Assembly: GCA_009837355.1 (NCBI GenBank)
Contig: VXTR01000074.1
Coordinates: 1-55,881, forward strand
Direction of reading: 5' to 3'
DNA: 55,881 nt
From: Chloroflexota bacterium
GTDB taxonomy: Bacteria; Chloroflexota; Dehalococcoidia; Lucifugimonadales; UBA3495
The notes under the pieces were generated by a model. The model had not been told where the DNA came from, made no database searches, and was given only the letters and a program-made list of their open reading frames with translations. Position numbers and translations under genes: made by a program. Below, piece by piece: positions 9,349-17,623 of the stretch (positions are counted from its first letter, which is position 1; each line of letters opens with the position of its first letter).

Positions 9349-9894
9349 TCAACCTTCCAGAACCCGCATCGCCAACAGCAGCGAGGCTACGCTCTTGGCG
9401 TCTTGTATCTCACCGCCGGAGATTTTGCCCGGTATCTCTGCCAATGGAACCCCAACTACCTCAATGAACTCATCATCGTCGGCATCCAGAACGGCCGGCG
9501 TCAAATCCGTCGCCAAGTACGCGTACATATACTCGGAGCACCAGCCCGGCGCCAGCCAGAAAGCCGTCAATTCCGTCAGCCTGCCGGCAGTGTGCCCAAT
9601 CTCTTCTTGCAACTCCCGGCGCGTGGCCTCTTCCGGCGTCTCGCCTTCTTCGATCCCGCCGGCTGGAACTTCCAGCAGGAAGCTCTCGGTGGGCTTGCGG
9701 TACTGCCGCACCAGCAGGACGTTATTATCCTCGTCCACCGGCACCACGCAGATGGACGGGTCGTGGTCAACGATTTCCCGCGTGGTCTCCCGTCCGTTGG
9801 GCAGGCGGATGGTGTCCACCCGTACCTCAATAATGCGGCCTTGGAATATGGAGCGCGTCGCGATGGTAGGTTCGTTGTTGTCGGCAGCAGTCAC
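9349..9894 (-). CDS. Nudix hydrolase (ADP-ribose pyrophosphatase-like), copy 1
   Basis: This Nudix protein of about 181 residues has the full box GGIEEGETPEEATRRELQEE followed by IG, preceded by VRQYRKPTESFLLEVPAG. These are ADP-ribose pyrophosphatase features. It shares layout and many identities with the adjacent downstream paralogue, so the pair looks like a tandem duplication. No ATG is available. GTG at 9894 has GAGG 5 bp upstream; TTG at 9918 would add eight residues and overlap the nadK stop but has no visible ribosome binding site. It lies directly behind nadK, which suggests coupling of NADP synthesis with nucleotide clean-up. Confidence 0.88.
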   Translation of the reverse strand: MTAADNNEPTIATRSIFQGRIIEVRVDTIRLPNGRETTREIVDHDPSICVVPVDEDNNVLLVRQYRKPTESFLLEVPAGGIEEGETPEEATRRELQEEIGHTAGRLTELTAFWLAPGWCSEYMYAYLATDLTPAVLDADDDEFIEVVGVPLAEIPGKISGGEIQDAKSVASLLLAMRVLEG

Positions 9895-9901
9895 GGCAAC
9901 C

Positions 9902-10759
9902 TCAGCGTCCCTGGCCAACGAAACCCAGGCGACGGGTCAGTGTAGCCCAGAAGTAATTGTGCTCATTGGCCCGCAGGAAACGCGCCAGGTACGGGCTGCG
10001 CGTAATGCGAACCCAATCGCCCGGTTCAACGGGGTGGTTCTCAAAGCCGTCCACGCTGATGATGGCTTCCTGCGTGCCTTCCAGATGAAAGTCAACGCTG
10101 CTGGTGGGACGCAACACCAGCGGGGTAGTCAATCCTACGTGCGATGCCAGAGGCGTCAACACCACGTCGTCGGACAAAGGGTCGATGATGGGCCCGCCGG
10201 CCGCAAAGCTGTATCCGGTGCTGCCGGTTGCCGTGGCCAGGATTACCCCGTCGGCGCGAAAGGTGGACACGTCAGCGCCGTCGATGACGGCTCGCACCGT
10301 AATCACTCGCGATACCCGGCTACGCGACAGCACTACGTCGTTCAGTGCGTGGTACGGCCCTTGGGGTGCGTGTGCGCCGCTGTCGCCATTGCCTCGGCGG
10401 TACACCACCGCCTTGAGCATACTGTGCTCCGACACCCGCACGTCGCCTTCAAGATACTTGGGAAGTTGCTCCATGGCGCCCGGCACTGTCAACTCGGTCA
10501 TAAATCCCAGCCGGCCCATGTTGATTCCCAACAACGGGATACCCCGGGGCGCAACGGCACGGTTAACCCGCAGGATGGTGCCGTCGCCGCCGATGGTGAT
10601 TACCAGGTCGGTGCCTGCGGCCCGTTGGGCCAAATCCTCGGCGTCCTCGGCGCGAAGAATCCAGCTGTTGGCTTCCAGGTTCAACTCACCTACGATGGCG
10701 TGAGCCAGGTCCAGAGCCTCCGGAATGAGGTCGTTGTATGCAATTCCAACGGTTTTCAT
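9902..10759 (-). CDS. nadK: NAD kinase
   Basis: The enzyme phosphorylates NAD+ to NADP+ with ATP or polyphosphate in the cytoplasm. The 285-residue protein has the hallmark GGDGT at residues 57-61 (IGGDGTILR), followed by GINMGRLGFMTEL, and the C-terminal Gly-rich region ATATGSTGYSFAAGGPI with SDDVVLTPLASH, both typical of the family. The ATG lies 10 bp after the nuoN stop, so it appears to be the last gene of the nuo operon or coupled to it. NADPH demand of the nearby monomeric IDH and biosynthesis depends on this step. Confidence 0.95.
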   Translation of the reverse strand: MKTVGIAYNDLIPEALDLAHAIVGELNLEANSWILRAEDAEDLAQRAAGTDLVITIGGDGTILRVNRAVAPRGIPLLGINMGRLGFMTELTVPGAMEQLPKYLEGDVRVSEHSMLKAVVYRRGNGDSGAHAPQGPYHALNDVVLSRSRVSRVITVRAVIDGADVSTFRADGVILATATGSTGYSFAAGGPIIDPLSDDVVLTPLASHVGLTTPLVLRPTSSVDFHLEGTQEAIISVDGFENHPVEPGDWVRITRSPYLARFLRANEHNYFWATLTRRLGFVGQGR

Positions 10760-10769
10760 AGTTCATCGA

Positions 10770-12278
10770 CTATCCGCCGGAGAGCACCGAGACTGCCCTT
10801 TCCGCCGCTCCCAACAGGGGGGTTGGAGCCACGCCCAGCCACAGTATCGCCAGCGTAGCAATGCCCAGAGCGACGTTCACTGGCCACGATGCTCCGACCC
10901 GCTCGGTGTGAATCGGAGTTTGCAGGAACATCACCTTGATGATGCGCAGGTAATAGTAGGCTGACACGGCGCTGTTGACTACGCCGATAATTACCAGCCA
11001 CGTCATCAACGATTCGCCGGTGTTGATGGCGGCGGCAAATACGTAAATCTTGGCGAAGAACAAGCCGGTAGGCGGCACGCCGATGAGCGCAATCAACGCC
11101 AGTCCCAGCGCAATCGCCAGGAAGGGCGCGCGACGCAACATTCCGGAGTAGTCGGCGATTTCGTCGCTGTTGATGCGGTTGCCGATGCAGACGATGGCGA
11201 AGAACGCGGTTAGATTGGCGGCGGTGTAGGCCGCGAGATAGAACAGCACGCTGCTGGGGCCGAAAGTAGCGGTTCCGTCCACCGAGGCAACGGCGGCCAC
11301 GCCCACCAGAATGTAGCCGGCATGGGCAATCGTACTGTATCCGAACAGCCGCTTGATGTTCCGCTGGGCGATGGCAACCAGGTTCCCGATGGTCATCGAC
11401 AAGGCCGCCAAACCTGCCAGCAACACCCACCAGTCGCCTCCCAGGGCGTCGAATCCAACATAAAAGACCCGCAGCACCAGCGCGAACGCCGCCGCTTTGC
11501 TGGCAACCGACAGGAACGCAACCATTGGCGTGGGGGCGCCCTCGTACACGTCGGGCACCCACATCTGGAAGGGAGCGGCAGACATCTTGAAGCCGAATCC
11601 AGCCAGCAGCAGCACTATTGCCAGCAGCACGGCCATGCTGCCAAAGGGGAACGCGCCTGCGGACGCTCCGGCAGAAAGCGCGGCGGCGATTTCATCCAAG
11701 CGGGTGGAGCCGGTAAAGCCGTAAATCAGCGCCATGCCGTACAGCATCAGCGCGCTGCTCAACGCGCCGATGATTAGGAATTTCATACCCGCTTCACTGG
11801 AGCGCCCGTTAGGTAGAAAGGCCGCCATTGCCGCCAGCGGCAGCGTGGTCAACTCCAGCGCAATGTACATGGTAATCAGCTCGGTAGCCGATACCAGCAG
11901 CATCATGCCGGTGGCCGACAGCAGCAGCAGTCCGAAGAACTCACCCTGCAAACGCTCCATCCGCCTCGAGTAATCGGTGGAAACCAGTATCACCAGCCCG
12001 GCAGCGGCCAGGATCAGGAAGTTGAAGAACAACGAGAATCGGTCGATGGAAAGGGTGTGCAGCACCACCGAGCCCTGGGCCGACAGCCGACTCTCTCCCG
12101 TGCTGACTAACTCCGCCAACTGCCATGCGCTGAGGGCCGCCGGAGCGGCCAACCCAACGAAGGCAACGCCCACCAGCAGCCCGGTACGCCGGGTCAGCAA
12201 GTCCACGATGATGACCATCATGGCCAAGCCGGCCAGCGCCAGTAGTGGAGAGACGAGATACAGGTCGTAAGCGGTCAT
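10770..12278 (-). CDS. nuoN: NADH-quinone oxidoreductase subunit N
   Basis: This is an antiporter-like proton-pumping membrane subunit of complex I. The 502-residue protein has about 14 hydrophobic segments and conserved NuoN features, including LELTTLPLAAMAAFLPN with the TM5 glutamate, KMSAAPFQMWVPDVYEGAPT with the TM7 lysine region, and FGYSTIAHAGYILVG. It is the last structural nuo gene in the cluster, 19 bp after nuoM and 10 bp before nadK. The ATG lacks a strong ribosome binding site, so coupling to nuoM is likely. Confidence 0.96.
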   Translation of the reverse strand: MTAYDLYLVSPLLALAGLAMMVIIVDLLTRRTGLLVGVAFVGLAAPAALSAWQLAELVSTGESRLSAQGSVVLHTLSIDRFSLFFNFLILAAAGLVILVSTDYSRRMERLQGEFFGLLLLSATGMMLLVSATELITMYIALELTTLPLAAMAAFLPNGRSSEAGMKFLIIGALSSALMLYGMALIYGFTGSTRLDEIAAALSAGASAGAFPFGSMAVLLAIVLLLAGFGFKMSAAPFQMWVPDVYEGAPTPMVAFLSVASKAAAFALVLRVFYVGFDALGGDWWVLLAGLAALSMTIGNLVAIAQRNIKRLFGYSTIAHAGYILVGVAAVASVDGTATFGPSSVLFYLAAYTAANLTAFFAIVCIGNRINSDEIADYSGMLRRAPFLAIALGLALIALIGVPPTGLFFAKIYVFAAAINTGESLMTWLVIIGVVNSAVSAYYYLRIIKVMFLQTPIHTERVGASWPVNVALGIATLAILWLGVAPTPLLGAAERAVSVLSGG

Positions 12279-12297
12279 GTTTCGCTTTGTCCAGGTT

Positions 12298-13836
12298 CTA
12301 ACGGCCGGTCCCGGCGATGCCCGTGTTGTAGCTGCTGACTATGGGCTCCAGCCCGTCCCGGAATACTTCGGTAAGCCACGCCGGATAGATGCCCACTGCG
12401 ACTATGCTGATAACCAGCAGCGCCACCGGCACTGCCTCGACCATGGATGCATCGGTAAGGCCGTCCCAACGGGCGGGGCGCGGGCCGAACATTGTCCTTT
12501 GTATCATCCACAGGATGTATCCCGCCGCGAGGATTATGCCCAGCACGGCCAGGATGGTCAGCGCGGGGAAAGCGCGGAAACCGCCGAAGAACACCAGCAG
12601 TTCCGATACGAACCCGCTCAGCGCTGGCAGGCCCAGCGAGGCCGCCCCGGCCAGCAGGAACGCGCCGGCTACGATAGGCATCCGGTTCGCCAGCCCGCCC
12701 AGGTCCGGAATATGGCGGGTGTGGGTCTTCTCGTAGAGGATGCCCACTGCTACGAACAGCAACCCCGTGATGGTGCCGTGGGTGAACAATTGCATCGCCG
12801 CCCCGGTCAGGCCGGCGTCGGTGAGCGCGCCGCCAACCACGGCCACGGAGCCAATGCCAATCAACACCAGCCCCATGTGGCTGACGCTGGAATACGCGAT
12901 GAGCCGTTTCAGGTCGGTCTGTTGTATCGTCACCACCGCGCCGTAGAGCACGCTGACCACGCCGAGCACTACGATGGGCAAGGCATAGGCGTGCAGCTGT
13001 TCGGGGAACATTCCGGCGTTGACTCGGAGCAAGCCGTAGCCTCCCATCTTCAGCATCACTCCGGCCAGCATGACGCTACCAGCCGTGGGCGCGTCGGTGT
13101 GTGCGTCGGGCAGCCACGTATGCACCGGCCAGGTCGGAAGTTTGACGGCGAAGGCTACGAAGAAGAGCCAGAAAAGGATGCCCAAGGGGAGTGCAGCCCG
13201 GGATGCGTCCAGCGCACCGCCCTGCTCCAAGAGGAGGGTCATGTCAAAGCTGTTCACGCCGGAACTGACGAAGACGGCGACGATGGCCACCAGCATGAAC
13301 GCGGATCCCAGGATGGTGAATATCAAGAACTTCATCGCCGAGTATTCCCGGCGACCCGTGCCCCAGGTGGAAATCAGCAGGTACATCGGCACCAGCTCGA
13401 TTTCCCAGAGCAGGAAGAACAGCAGGAAATCCAGGGCCGTGAATACGCCCATCACCGCCGTTTGCAGCACGAACAGCCAGATGAAGTATTCCTTCACTCG
13501 GGTGGTGATGTGGAAGGAAACGAAAACTGCGCACAGGCCCAGCAGCCCGGTGAGCATCACCAGCGGCGCGCTGATGCCGTCCACTCCCAGCAGGTAGCCG
13601 GCATGGACGGTTCCGGTGTCGATCCAGGTAAAACGGTCAACCAGCTGAAAACGCTCGCCGCCCGGCTGGAACAGCACGAAGACGATTACCGACAACACCA
13701 GGTCGGCGAATGCGACGGCAGCGGCAAACCAGCGAACCATCCGGTCATCGCGGGCAATTCCCAGCGCAAGCAGCAAAGCGGCCACCGCCGGCAAAAAGAC
13801 GGTCGCAGTCAGCAGTCCGTTGAATTCGCTTGCCAT
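12298..13836 (-). CDS. nuoM: NADH-quinone oxidoreductase subunit M
   Basis: This is a second antiporter-like proton channel of the complex I membrane arm, 512 residues with about 14 transmembrane helices. Family signatures include LLWEIELVPMYLLI with the key glutamate, KLPTWPVHTWLPDAHTDAPT with the TM7 lysine, and LKRLIAYSSVSHMGLVLIG. It starts at ATG 13836, 6 bp after nuoL, and is followed after 19 bp by nuoN, the canonical L-M-N order. Confidence 0.97.
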   Translation of the reverse strand: MASEFNGLLTATVFLPAVAALLLALGIARDDRMVRWFAAAVAFADLVLSVIVFVLFQPGGERFQLVDRFTWIDTGTVHAGYLLGVDGISAPLVMLTGLLGLCAVFVSFHITTRVKEYFIWLFVLQTAVMGVFTALDFLLFFLLWEIELVPMYLLISTWGTGRREYSAMKFLIFTILGSAFMLVAIVAVFVSSGVNSFDMTLLLEQGGALDASRAALPLGILFWLFFVAFAVKLPTWPVHTWLPDAHTDAPTAGSVMLAGVMLKMGGYGLLRVNAGMFPEQLHAYALPIVVLGVVSVLYGAVVTIQQTDLKRLIAYSSVSHMGLVLIGIGSVAVVGGALTDAGLTGAAMQLFTHGTITGLLFVAVGILYEKTHTRHIPDLGGLANRMPIVAGAFLLAGAASLGLPALSGFVSELLVFFGGFRAFPALTILAVLGIILAAGYILWMIQRTMFGPRPARWDGLTDASMVEAVPVALLVISIVAVGIYPAWLTEVFRDGLEPIVSSYNTGIAGTGR

Positions 13837-13842
13837 CGTGAG

Positions 13843-15882
13843 CTATCCGAGAATCAGGTACAGGGCGATTATCACCACGCCCCCGGCGGCGGCGACCAGT
13901 GGATACACCTGCGTCTGACCGTTTTGCGCCAGGGCGATCAGCCCGCCGATGTTCCGGGAAATCCAACCGACCAGGCCGACCATGCCATCAACCACGTTGC
14001 GGTCAATCCAGTCGGTAACGGCGACGATGATCTGGTAGAAAATCCGGCCGACAATCAGCCCTTCATATAGATGGTCAAGGTAGTATCGCTGGGAGAGCAA
14101 GATGTGAACTGGCCCGGCCTTGAGCATCGGGTCCAGTCCGGTGAATGGGCGCGGCCAGGCGTAAACCAATGCCGCCAGTCCGATGCCGGCCAGGGCGACT
14201 ACGTTGGAGATCGCAGCCATGAGAATACTGAAGGGCGGCGTATGGTGTCCGTCGTGCAATCCCGATGCGAAGTAATCCGTGAGCCAATGCGAGGGTATCA
14301 CGCCGAACAGGCTGGACACGCCGATGGGGTTTGCTACCCAGCCGGCGATAATGGCGCAAAATCCCAACAGCCCCATGGGCACTACCATCACCCAGGGCGA
14401 CTCGCCAAGATGGACGTGATGGTCAACACCCACCGGCGCCGGCTGGCCGGCTTCCTCAACGTCGTGCAGCTCCTGCTCGCCACCACCGCGAAACTCGCCG
14501 TGGAAGGTGAGGTGCACCATCCGGTAGGTATAAAAGGCCGTGAGCAGGACGCCTACCAACAGCATGACAAACACGAGCAAACTGATTGAGGCCGGCACCG
14601 GCCCCTTGCCCAGCCAGGCCTCCAGCAGAATCTCGTCCTTGCTCCAGAAACCGGCCAGCGGGAAGATGCCCACGAGGCTCAACGCGCCGATGACGGTTAG
14701 CCAGTACGTCCAGGGCATGGCCTTGCGCAGCCCGCCCATGTACATTATGTTGAAGGTTCCGGCGGCGTGATTGACGCTGCCGGCGCCCAGGAATAGCAGG
14801 GCCTTGAAGAAAGCGTGGGTGAACAGGTGGAAGAGAGCCGCGTTGTAGGCGCCGATGCCCAGTGCCGCCATCATGTACCCCAGTTGGCTCACCGTGGAGT
14901 AGGCCATCACGCGTTTGATGTCGTTGGCGGCCAGTCCCATGGTAGCGGCGAAAACGGCGGTGAATGCGCCAATCAAGGCCACGACCATCATCGCGCCTTC
15001 CGACTCGGAAAACACCGGGAAGAAGCGGCCCACCAGGAACACGCCGGCGGCCACCATGGTGGCGGCGTGTATCAACGCGCTTACCGGCGTCGGGCCTTCC
15101 ATGGCGTCCGGCAGCCAGGTGTGCAGCGGGAACTGGCCGCTCTTGCCGGCAGCCCCGGCGAACAGGCCGAGGCACAGCCAAAGCAGGGCACCGCCGGCTA
15201 CGATCCCGGCGCCTCCGGCGGCGATGGGAATGGCGGCTTCCCAGATGTCCGGTATGTGCAGGGCGTTGAGGCCATGGAGGGCAAAATCGTCGGCCTGGAA
15301 GAAGAGATAGATGATGGCCAGCAGAAAGCCCACGTCACCGATGCGCGTGATGATGAATGCCTTCTTCGCCGCGGCGGCCGCTGACGGGCGGTTGTGCCAG
15401 AACCCGATGAGCAGATAGGAGGACAGGCCCACCAGCTCCCAGAACACGTACATCTGCACGACGTTGGCGGCCAGCACCAGCCCGATCATCGAGGCGCTGA
15501 ACAGGGACATATAGGAGTAGTAACGGGCGAAGCTTTCGTCGCCTTCCATGTAACCGAGGGAATAAATCTGCACCATCAGGCTGACGCCCGTAACCACCAC
15601 CAGCATGACGTTGGTCAGCGGGTCCAGCAGCAGGCCCATCTCGATGGTCGCGCCCGGAGCAAGACTAAGCCAAAGGTGCGGAGCGAAGTCGTAGGTGGTC
15701 GTGCCGGCTGCCGACCCCAGCAGCCACAGGGAAAGCACAAACCCCAAACCCAGCGCCCCAATAGTTGCGTAACCGGCCAGCCTGGCATAGCTGCTGCCCA
15801 GGGGCCGTATCACCAGCCCGGTCAGCAGGAAAGACGCCACGGGCGCCAGGAAAATCACCCAAACCAGGGCTTCAGTCAGCAT
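13843..15882 (-). CDS. nuoL: NADH-quinone oxidoreductase subunit L
   Basis: This is the distal antiporter-like subunit of complex I, 679 residues, including the C-terminal extension that forms the lateral helix. Characteristic stretches are FWELVGLSSYLLIGFW with the TM5 glutamate, GKSGQFPLHTWLPDAMEGPTP around the TM7 lysine, and DIKRVMAYSTVSQLGYM. The ATG at 15882 has GAGGG 5 bp upstream. A small DUF2007-like gene lies between nuoK and nuoL, which is not part of the classical order. Confidence 0.97.
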   Translation of the reverse strand: MLTEALVWVIFLAPVASFLLTGLVIRPLGSSYARLAGYATIGALGLGFVLSLWLLGSAAGTTTYDFAPHLWLSLAPGATIEMGLLLDPLTNVMLVVVTGVSLMVQIYSLGYMEGDESFARYYSYMSLFSASMIGLVLAANVVQMYVFWELVGLSSYLLIGFWHNRPSAAAAAKKAFIITRIGDVGFLLAIIYLFFQADDFALHGLNALHIPDIWEAAIPIAAGGAGIVAGGALLWLCLGLFAGAAGKSGQFPLHTWLPDAMEGPTPVSALIHAATMVAAGVFLVGRFFPVFSESEGAMMVVALIGAFTAVFAATMGLAANDIKRVMAYSTVSQLGYMMAALGIGAYNAALFHLFTHAFFKALLFLGAGSVNHAAGTFNIMYMGGLRKAMPWTYWLTVIGALSLVGIFPLAGFWSKDEILLEAWLGKGPVPASISLLVFVMLLVGVLLTAFYTYRMVHLTFHGEFRGGGEQELHDVEEAGQPAPVGVDHHVHLGESPWVMVVPMGLLGFCAIIAGWVANPIGVSSLFGVIPSHWLTDYFASGLHDGHHTPPFSILMAAISNVVALAGIGLAALVYAWPRPFTGLDPMLKAGPVHILLSQRYYLDHLYEGLIVGRIFYQIIVAVTDWIDRNVVDGMVGLVGWISRNIGGLIALAQNGQTQVYPLVAAAGGVVIIALYLILG

Positions 15883-15895
15883 TTCGCCCTCATCC

Positions 15896-16090
15896 TCACA
15901 GCTTCCGGACGATTTCCTCGGCTACGTGCTCCCGTCCCTTGGGCACGTAGATGCGGAACGGCACGCGCTCGCTCCAGTCGCGTATATCGCCCTCCGGCAG
16001 GATGCGACTGGGCAAACCCTCGGCCTCCAGGGCTTCCTTCCAGATTTCGGCGGCCATCAGGTTCGGCGCGCGTTTGAATTCTACCCACAT
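15896..16090 (-). CDS. Small DUF2007-like protein inside the nuo operon
   Basis: The 64-residue soluble protein reads as a DUF2007 / putative signal-transducing domain: an N-terminal strand WVEFKRAPN, a helix (MAAEIWKEALEAEG), a strand (LPSRILPEG), and a C-terminal FRIYVPKGREHVAEEIV. This beta-alpha-beta layout is typical of the family. It starts 8 bp after the nuoK stop and ends 13 bp before nuoL, so it is surely co-transcribed with complex I. Its role there, perhaps assembly or regulation, is unknown. Confidence 0.8.
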   Translation of the reverse strand: MWVEFKRAPNLMAAEIWKEALEAEGLPSRILPEGDIRDWSERVPFRIYVPKGREHVAEEIVRKL

Positions 16091-16098
16091 AGCGATGG

Positions 16099-16428
16099 TC
16101 AGTGCCGCAGCGTCGCGGCGTCGGTCAGGTCAACGCTCTCGTTGGTGCGGTACAACGCGAACACGATGCCCAGCCCCAGGGCAATCTCCGCCGCGGCGAC
16201 CGTGATGACGAAGACAGCAAACACCTGCCCCGTCAAAACGGCGGACAACTGCTCCTGGACGGTGTAAGGAGCGAGCCAGCGGCCCATGGCAACCAGCGTC
16301 AAATTCACCCCGTTGAACATCAATTCAATGGACATCAGCACCGCGATGAAATTGCGGCGGGCCAGCGCTCCGTAGAGCCCGATGCAAAAGAGGACGGCGG
16401 CCACCACCAGCATTGCTTCCAGCGACAC
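16099..16428 (-). CDS. nuoK: NADH-quinone oxidoreductase subunit K
   Basis: This small three-helix membrane subunit (109 residues) carries the conserved glutamates of the proton channel: Glu in SIELMFNGVNLTLVA and in AAAEIALGLGI. I place the start at GTG 16428 (VSLEAMLVVAAVLFCIGLYG) because GGAGG lies 7 bp upstream, overlapping the nuoJ stop. An earlier in-frame start at 16527 would add an implausible Cys/Pro-rich tail inside nuoJ. Its length matches other NuoK proteins (about 100 residues). Confidence 0.95.
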   Translation of the reverse strand: MSLEAMLVVAAVLFCIGLYGALARRNFIAVLMSIELMFNGVNLTLVAMGRWLAPYTVQEQLSAVLTGQVFAVFVITVAAAEIALGLGIVFALYRTNESVDLTDAATLRH

Positions 16429-16432
16429 GACG

Positions 16433-17017
16433 TTACCTCCCTCGCCCGCGCGCCAGTGCCAGTCCGCCGATGGCGGCGGCGAGCAACAGCAAGGAGACCG
16501 CCTCAAAAGGCAGCACGAAATCGCCAATCAGCAAATCTGCCAGCCCGCTTCCGGCGACGCTTTCCACTTCCTCAGCGCTCAGACCGGCACGGGTCAGCTC
16601 GGTCGCGTCGGGTATGCCAACGGCTTGGGTTTGGGCGATCTGAGCCTGGTTTTCCCGTCCGGCCCCGGCCAGTGTAGTCCAGTCGGTGGTAACGGCTGTG
16701 AAAACCATTGCGGCCAGCAGCAGGGCCGAAATCACTCCCGCCGGTATCTGGAGGCGATTGGGCGCATTGCCCCGCTGAACGTCTCGGGTCAGCATGATGC
16801 CAAAGATAAACAGTACGGCGATGGCGCCTACATAAATCAGGATTTGCACTACCGCCAGGAACTCAGCGTTCATCATCACGTAAAATCCGCCCACGGCGAC
16901 GAACACCGTGGCCAACAGCAACGCGGCGCGGAACAGGTCCCGCACCAGCACCACGCCAAGCGCTCCGCCGATAGCTACCGCCGCCAGCGCCCAGAAGACT
17001 ATTTGCTCAAACCACAT
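16433..17017 (-). CDS. nuoJ: NADH-quinone oxidoreductase subunit J
   Basis: The 194-residue membrane subunit has five predicted helices and the family signature QILIYVGAIAVLFIFGIMLT. The middle loop (residues 85-150) is variable, as is usual. The ATG immediately follows the nuoI stop (zero gap), and the stop codon overlaps the nuoK ribosome binding site, showing tight translational coupling. Confidence 0.95.
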   Translation of the reverse strand: MWFEQIVFWALAAVAIGGALGVVLVRDLFRAALLLATVFVAVGGFYVMMNAEFLAVVQILIYVGAIAVLFIFGIMLTRDVQRGNAPNRLQIPAGVISALLLAAMVFTAVTTDWTTLAGAGRENQAQIAQTQAVGIPDATELTRAGLSAEEVESVAGSGLADLLIGDFVLPFEAVSLLLLAAAIGGLALARGRGR

Positions 17018-17605
17018 CTAGGCTTCGCCCTCGGTATGCTGCCTGTTGCCGTTTCGGTCGCCCAGACGCATTCCGGCCTTCTCATGCTGATGCCACTGCC
17101 AGTTCTCCCGGCCTACTTCCCGCCAACCCAATGGACGGCTGGCACCGGGGCGATACTCCATGCCTTCCAACTGCGGGCGGAACCAGGTGCTGGGATGCTT
17201 CTCGGCATGGCGCAGCCGATCAATACTGATAACCAGGTCGGTGCGCTTATATTGCCCCTCCTCAAATCCGCTGCCCATGAACAGCGCGTCGTAGGGGCAG
17301 GCTTCCACGCACAGGCCGCAAAACATACAGCGCTGCAACTCAATGTCAAAGGTCTCCAGCAGGTACTTGTCGCCCTGGAGCGGTGCCGTTTCGCTGGGCG
17401 ACGTTACGATTTTGATGATTCCGAGCGGGCAGTACTTCGCGCAGGACGCGCACCCGGTGCATCGCTCTTCGTACCAGGTAAATTCCTCGCCTCGGAACCG
17501 GGGATGCTGACGCACACGTTGTTCCGGGTAAGAAGTCGTGAACGGCTTTTTCGCCAGGTTGGTCAGCGTAACCAGCAGGCCCTTGGCCATTTCAAGCCCG
17601 TACAT
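17018..17605 (-). CDS. nuoI: NADH-quinone oxidoreductase subunit I
   Basis: This ferredoxin-like subunit binds the two [4Fe-4S] clusters N6a and N6b that pass electrons toward NuoB. Two ferredoxin motifs are present: CTGCASCAKYCPLG and CMFCGLCVEACPYDAL. The 195-residue protein has a C-terminal tail ending RNGNRQHTEGEA. The ATG has GGGAGGG 6 bp upstream. In complexes without NuoEFG, NuoI is the natural docking and electron-entry point for ferredoxin-type donors, which bears on this operon. Confidence 0.96.
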   Translation of the reverse strand: MYGLEMAKGLLVTLTNLAKKPFTTSYPEQRVRQHPRFRGEEFTWYEERCTGCASCAKYCPLGIIKIVTSPSETAPLQGDKYLLETFDIELQRCMFCGLCVEACPYDALFMGSGFEEGQYKRTDLVISIDRLRHAEKHPSTWFRPQLEGMEYRPGASRPLGWREVGRENWQWHQHEKAGMRLGDRNGNRQHTEGEA

Positions 17606-17623
17606 TGCAAGCCCTCCCAGTCC

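Noticed and set aside
12277-14070. A 597-residue plus-strand frame rich in Gln, His and Gly
   Set aside because: It is antisense to nuoM and nuoL, and its composition is typical of a complementary-strand artefact of membrane-protein genes.
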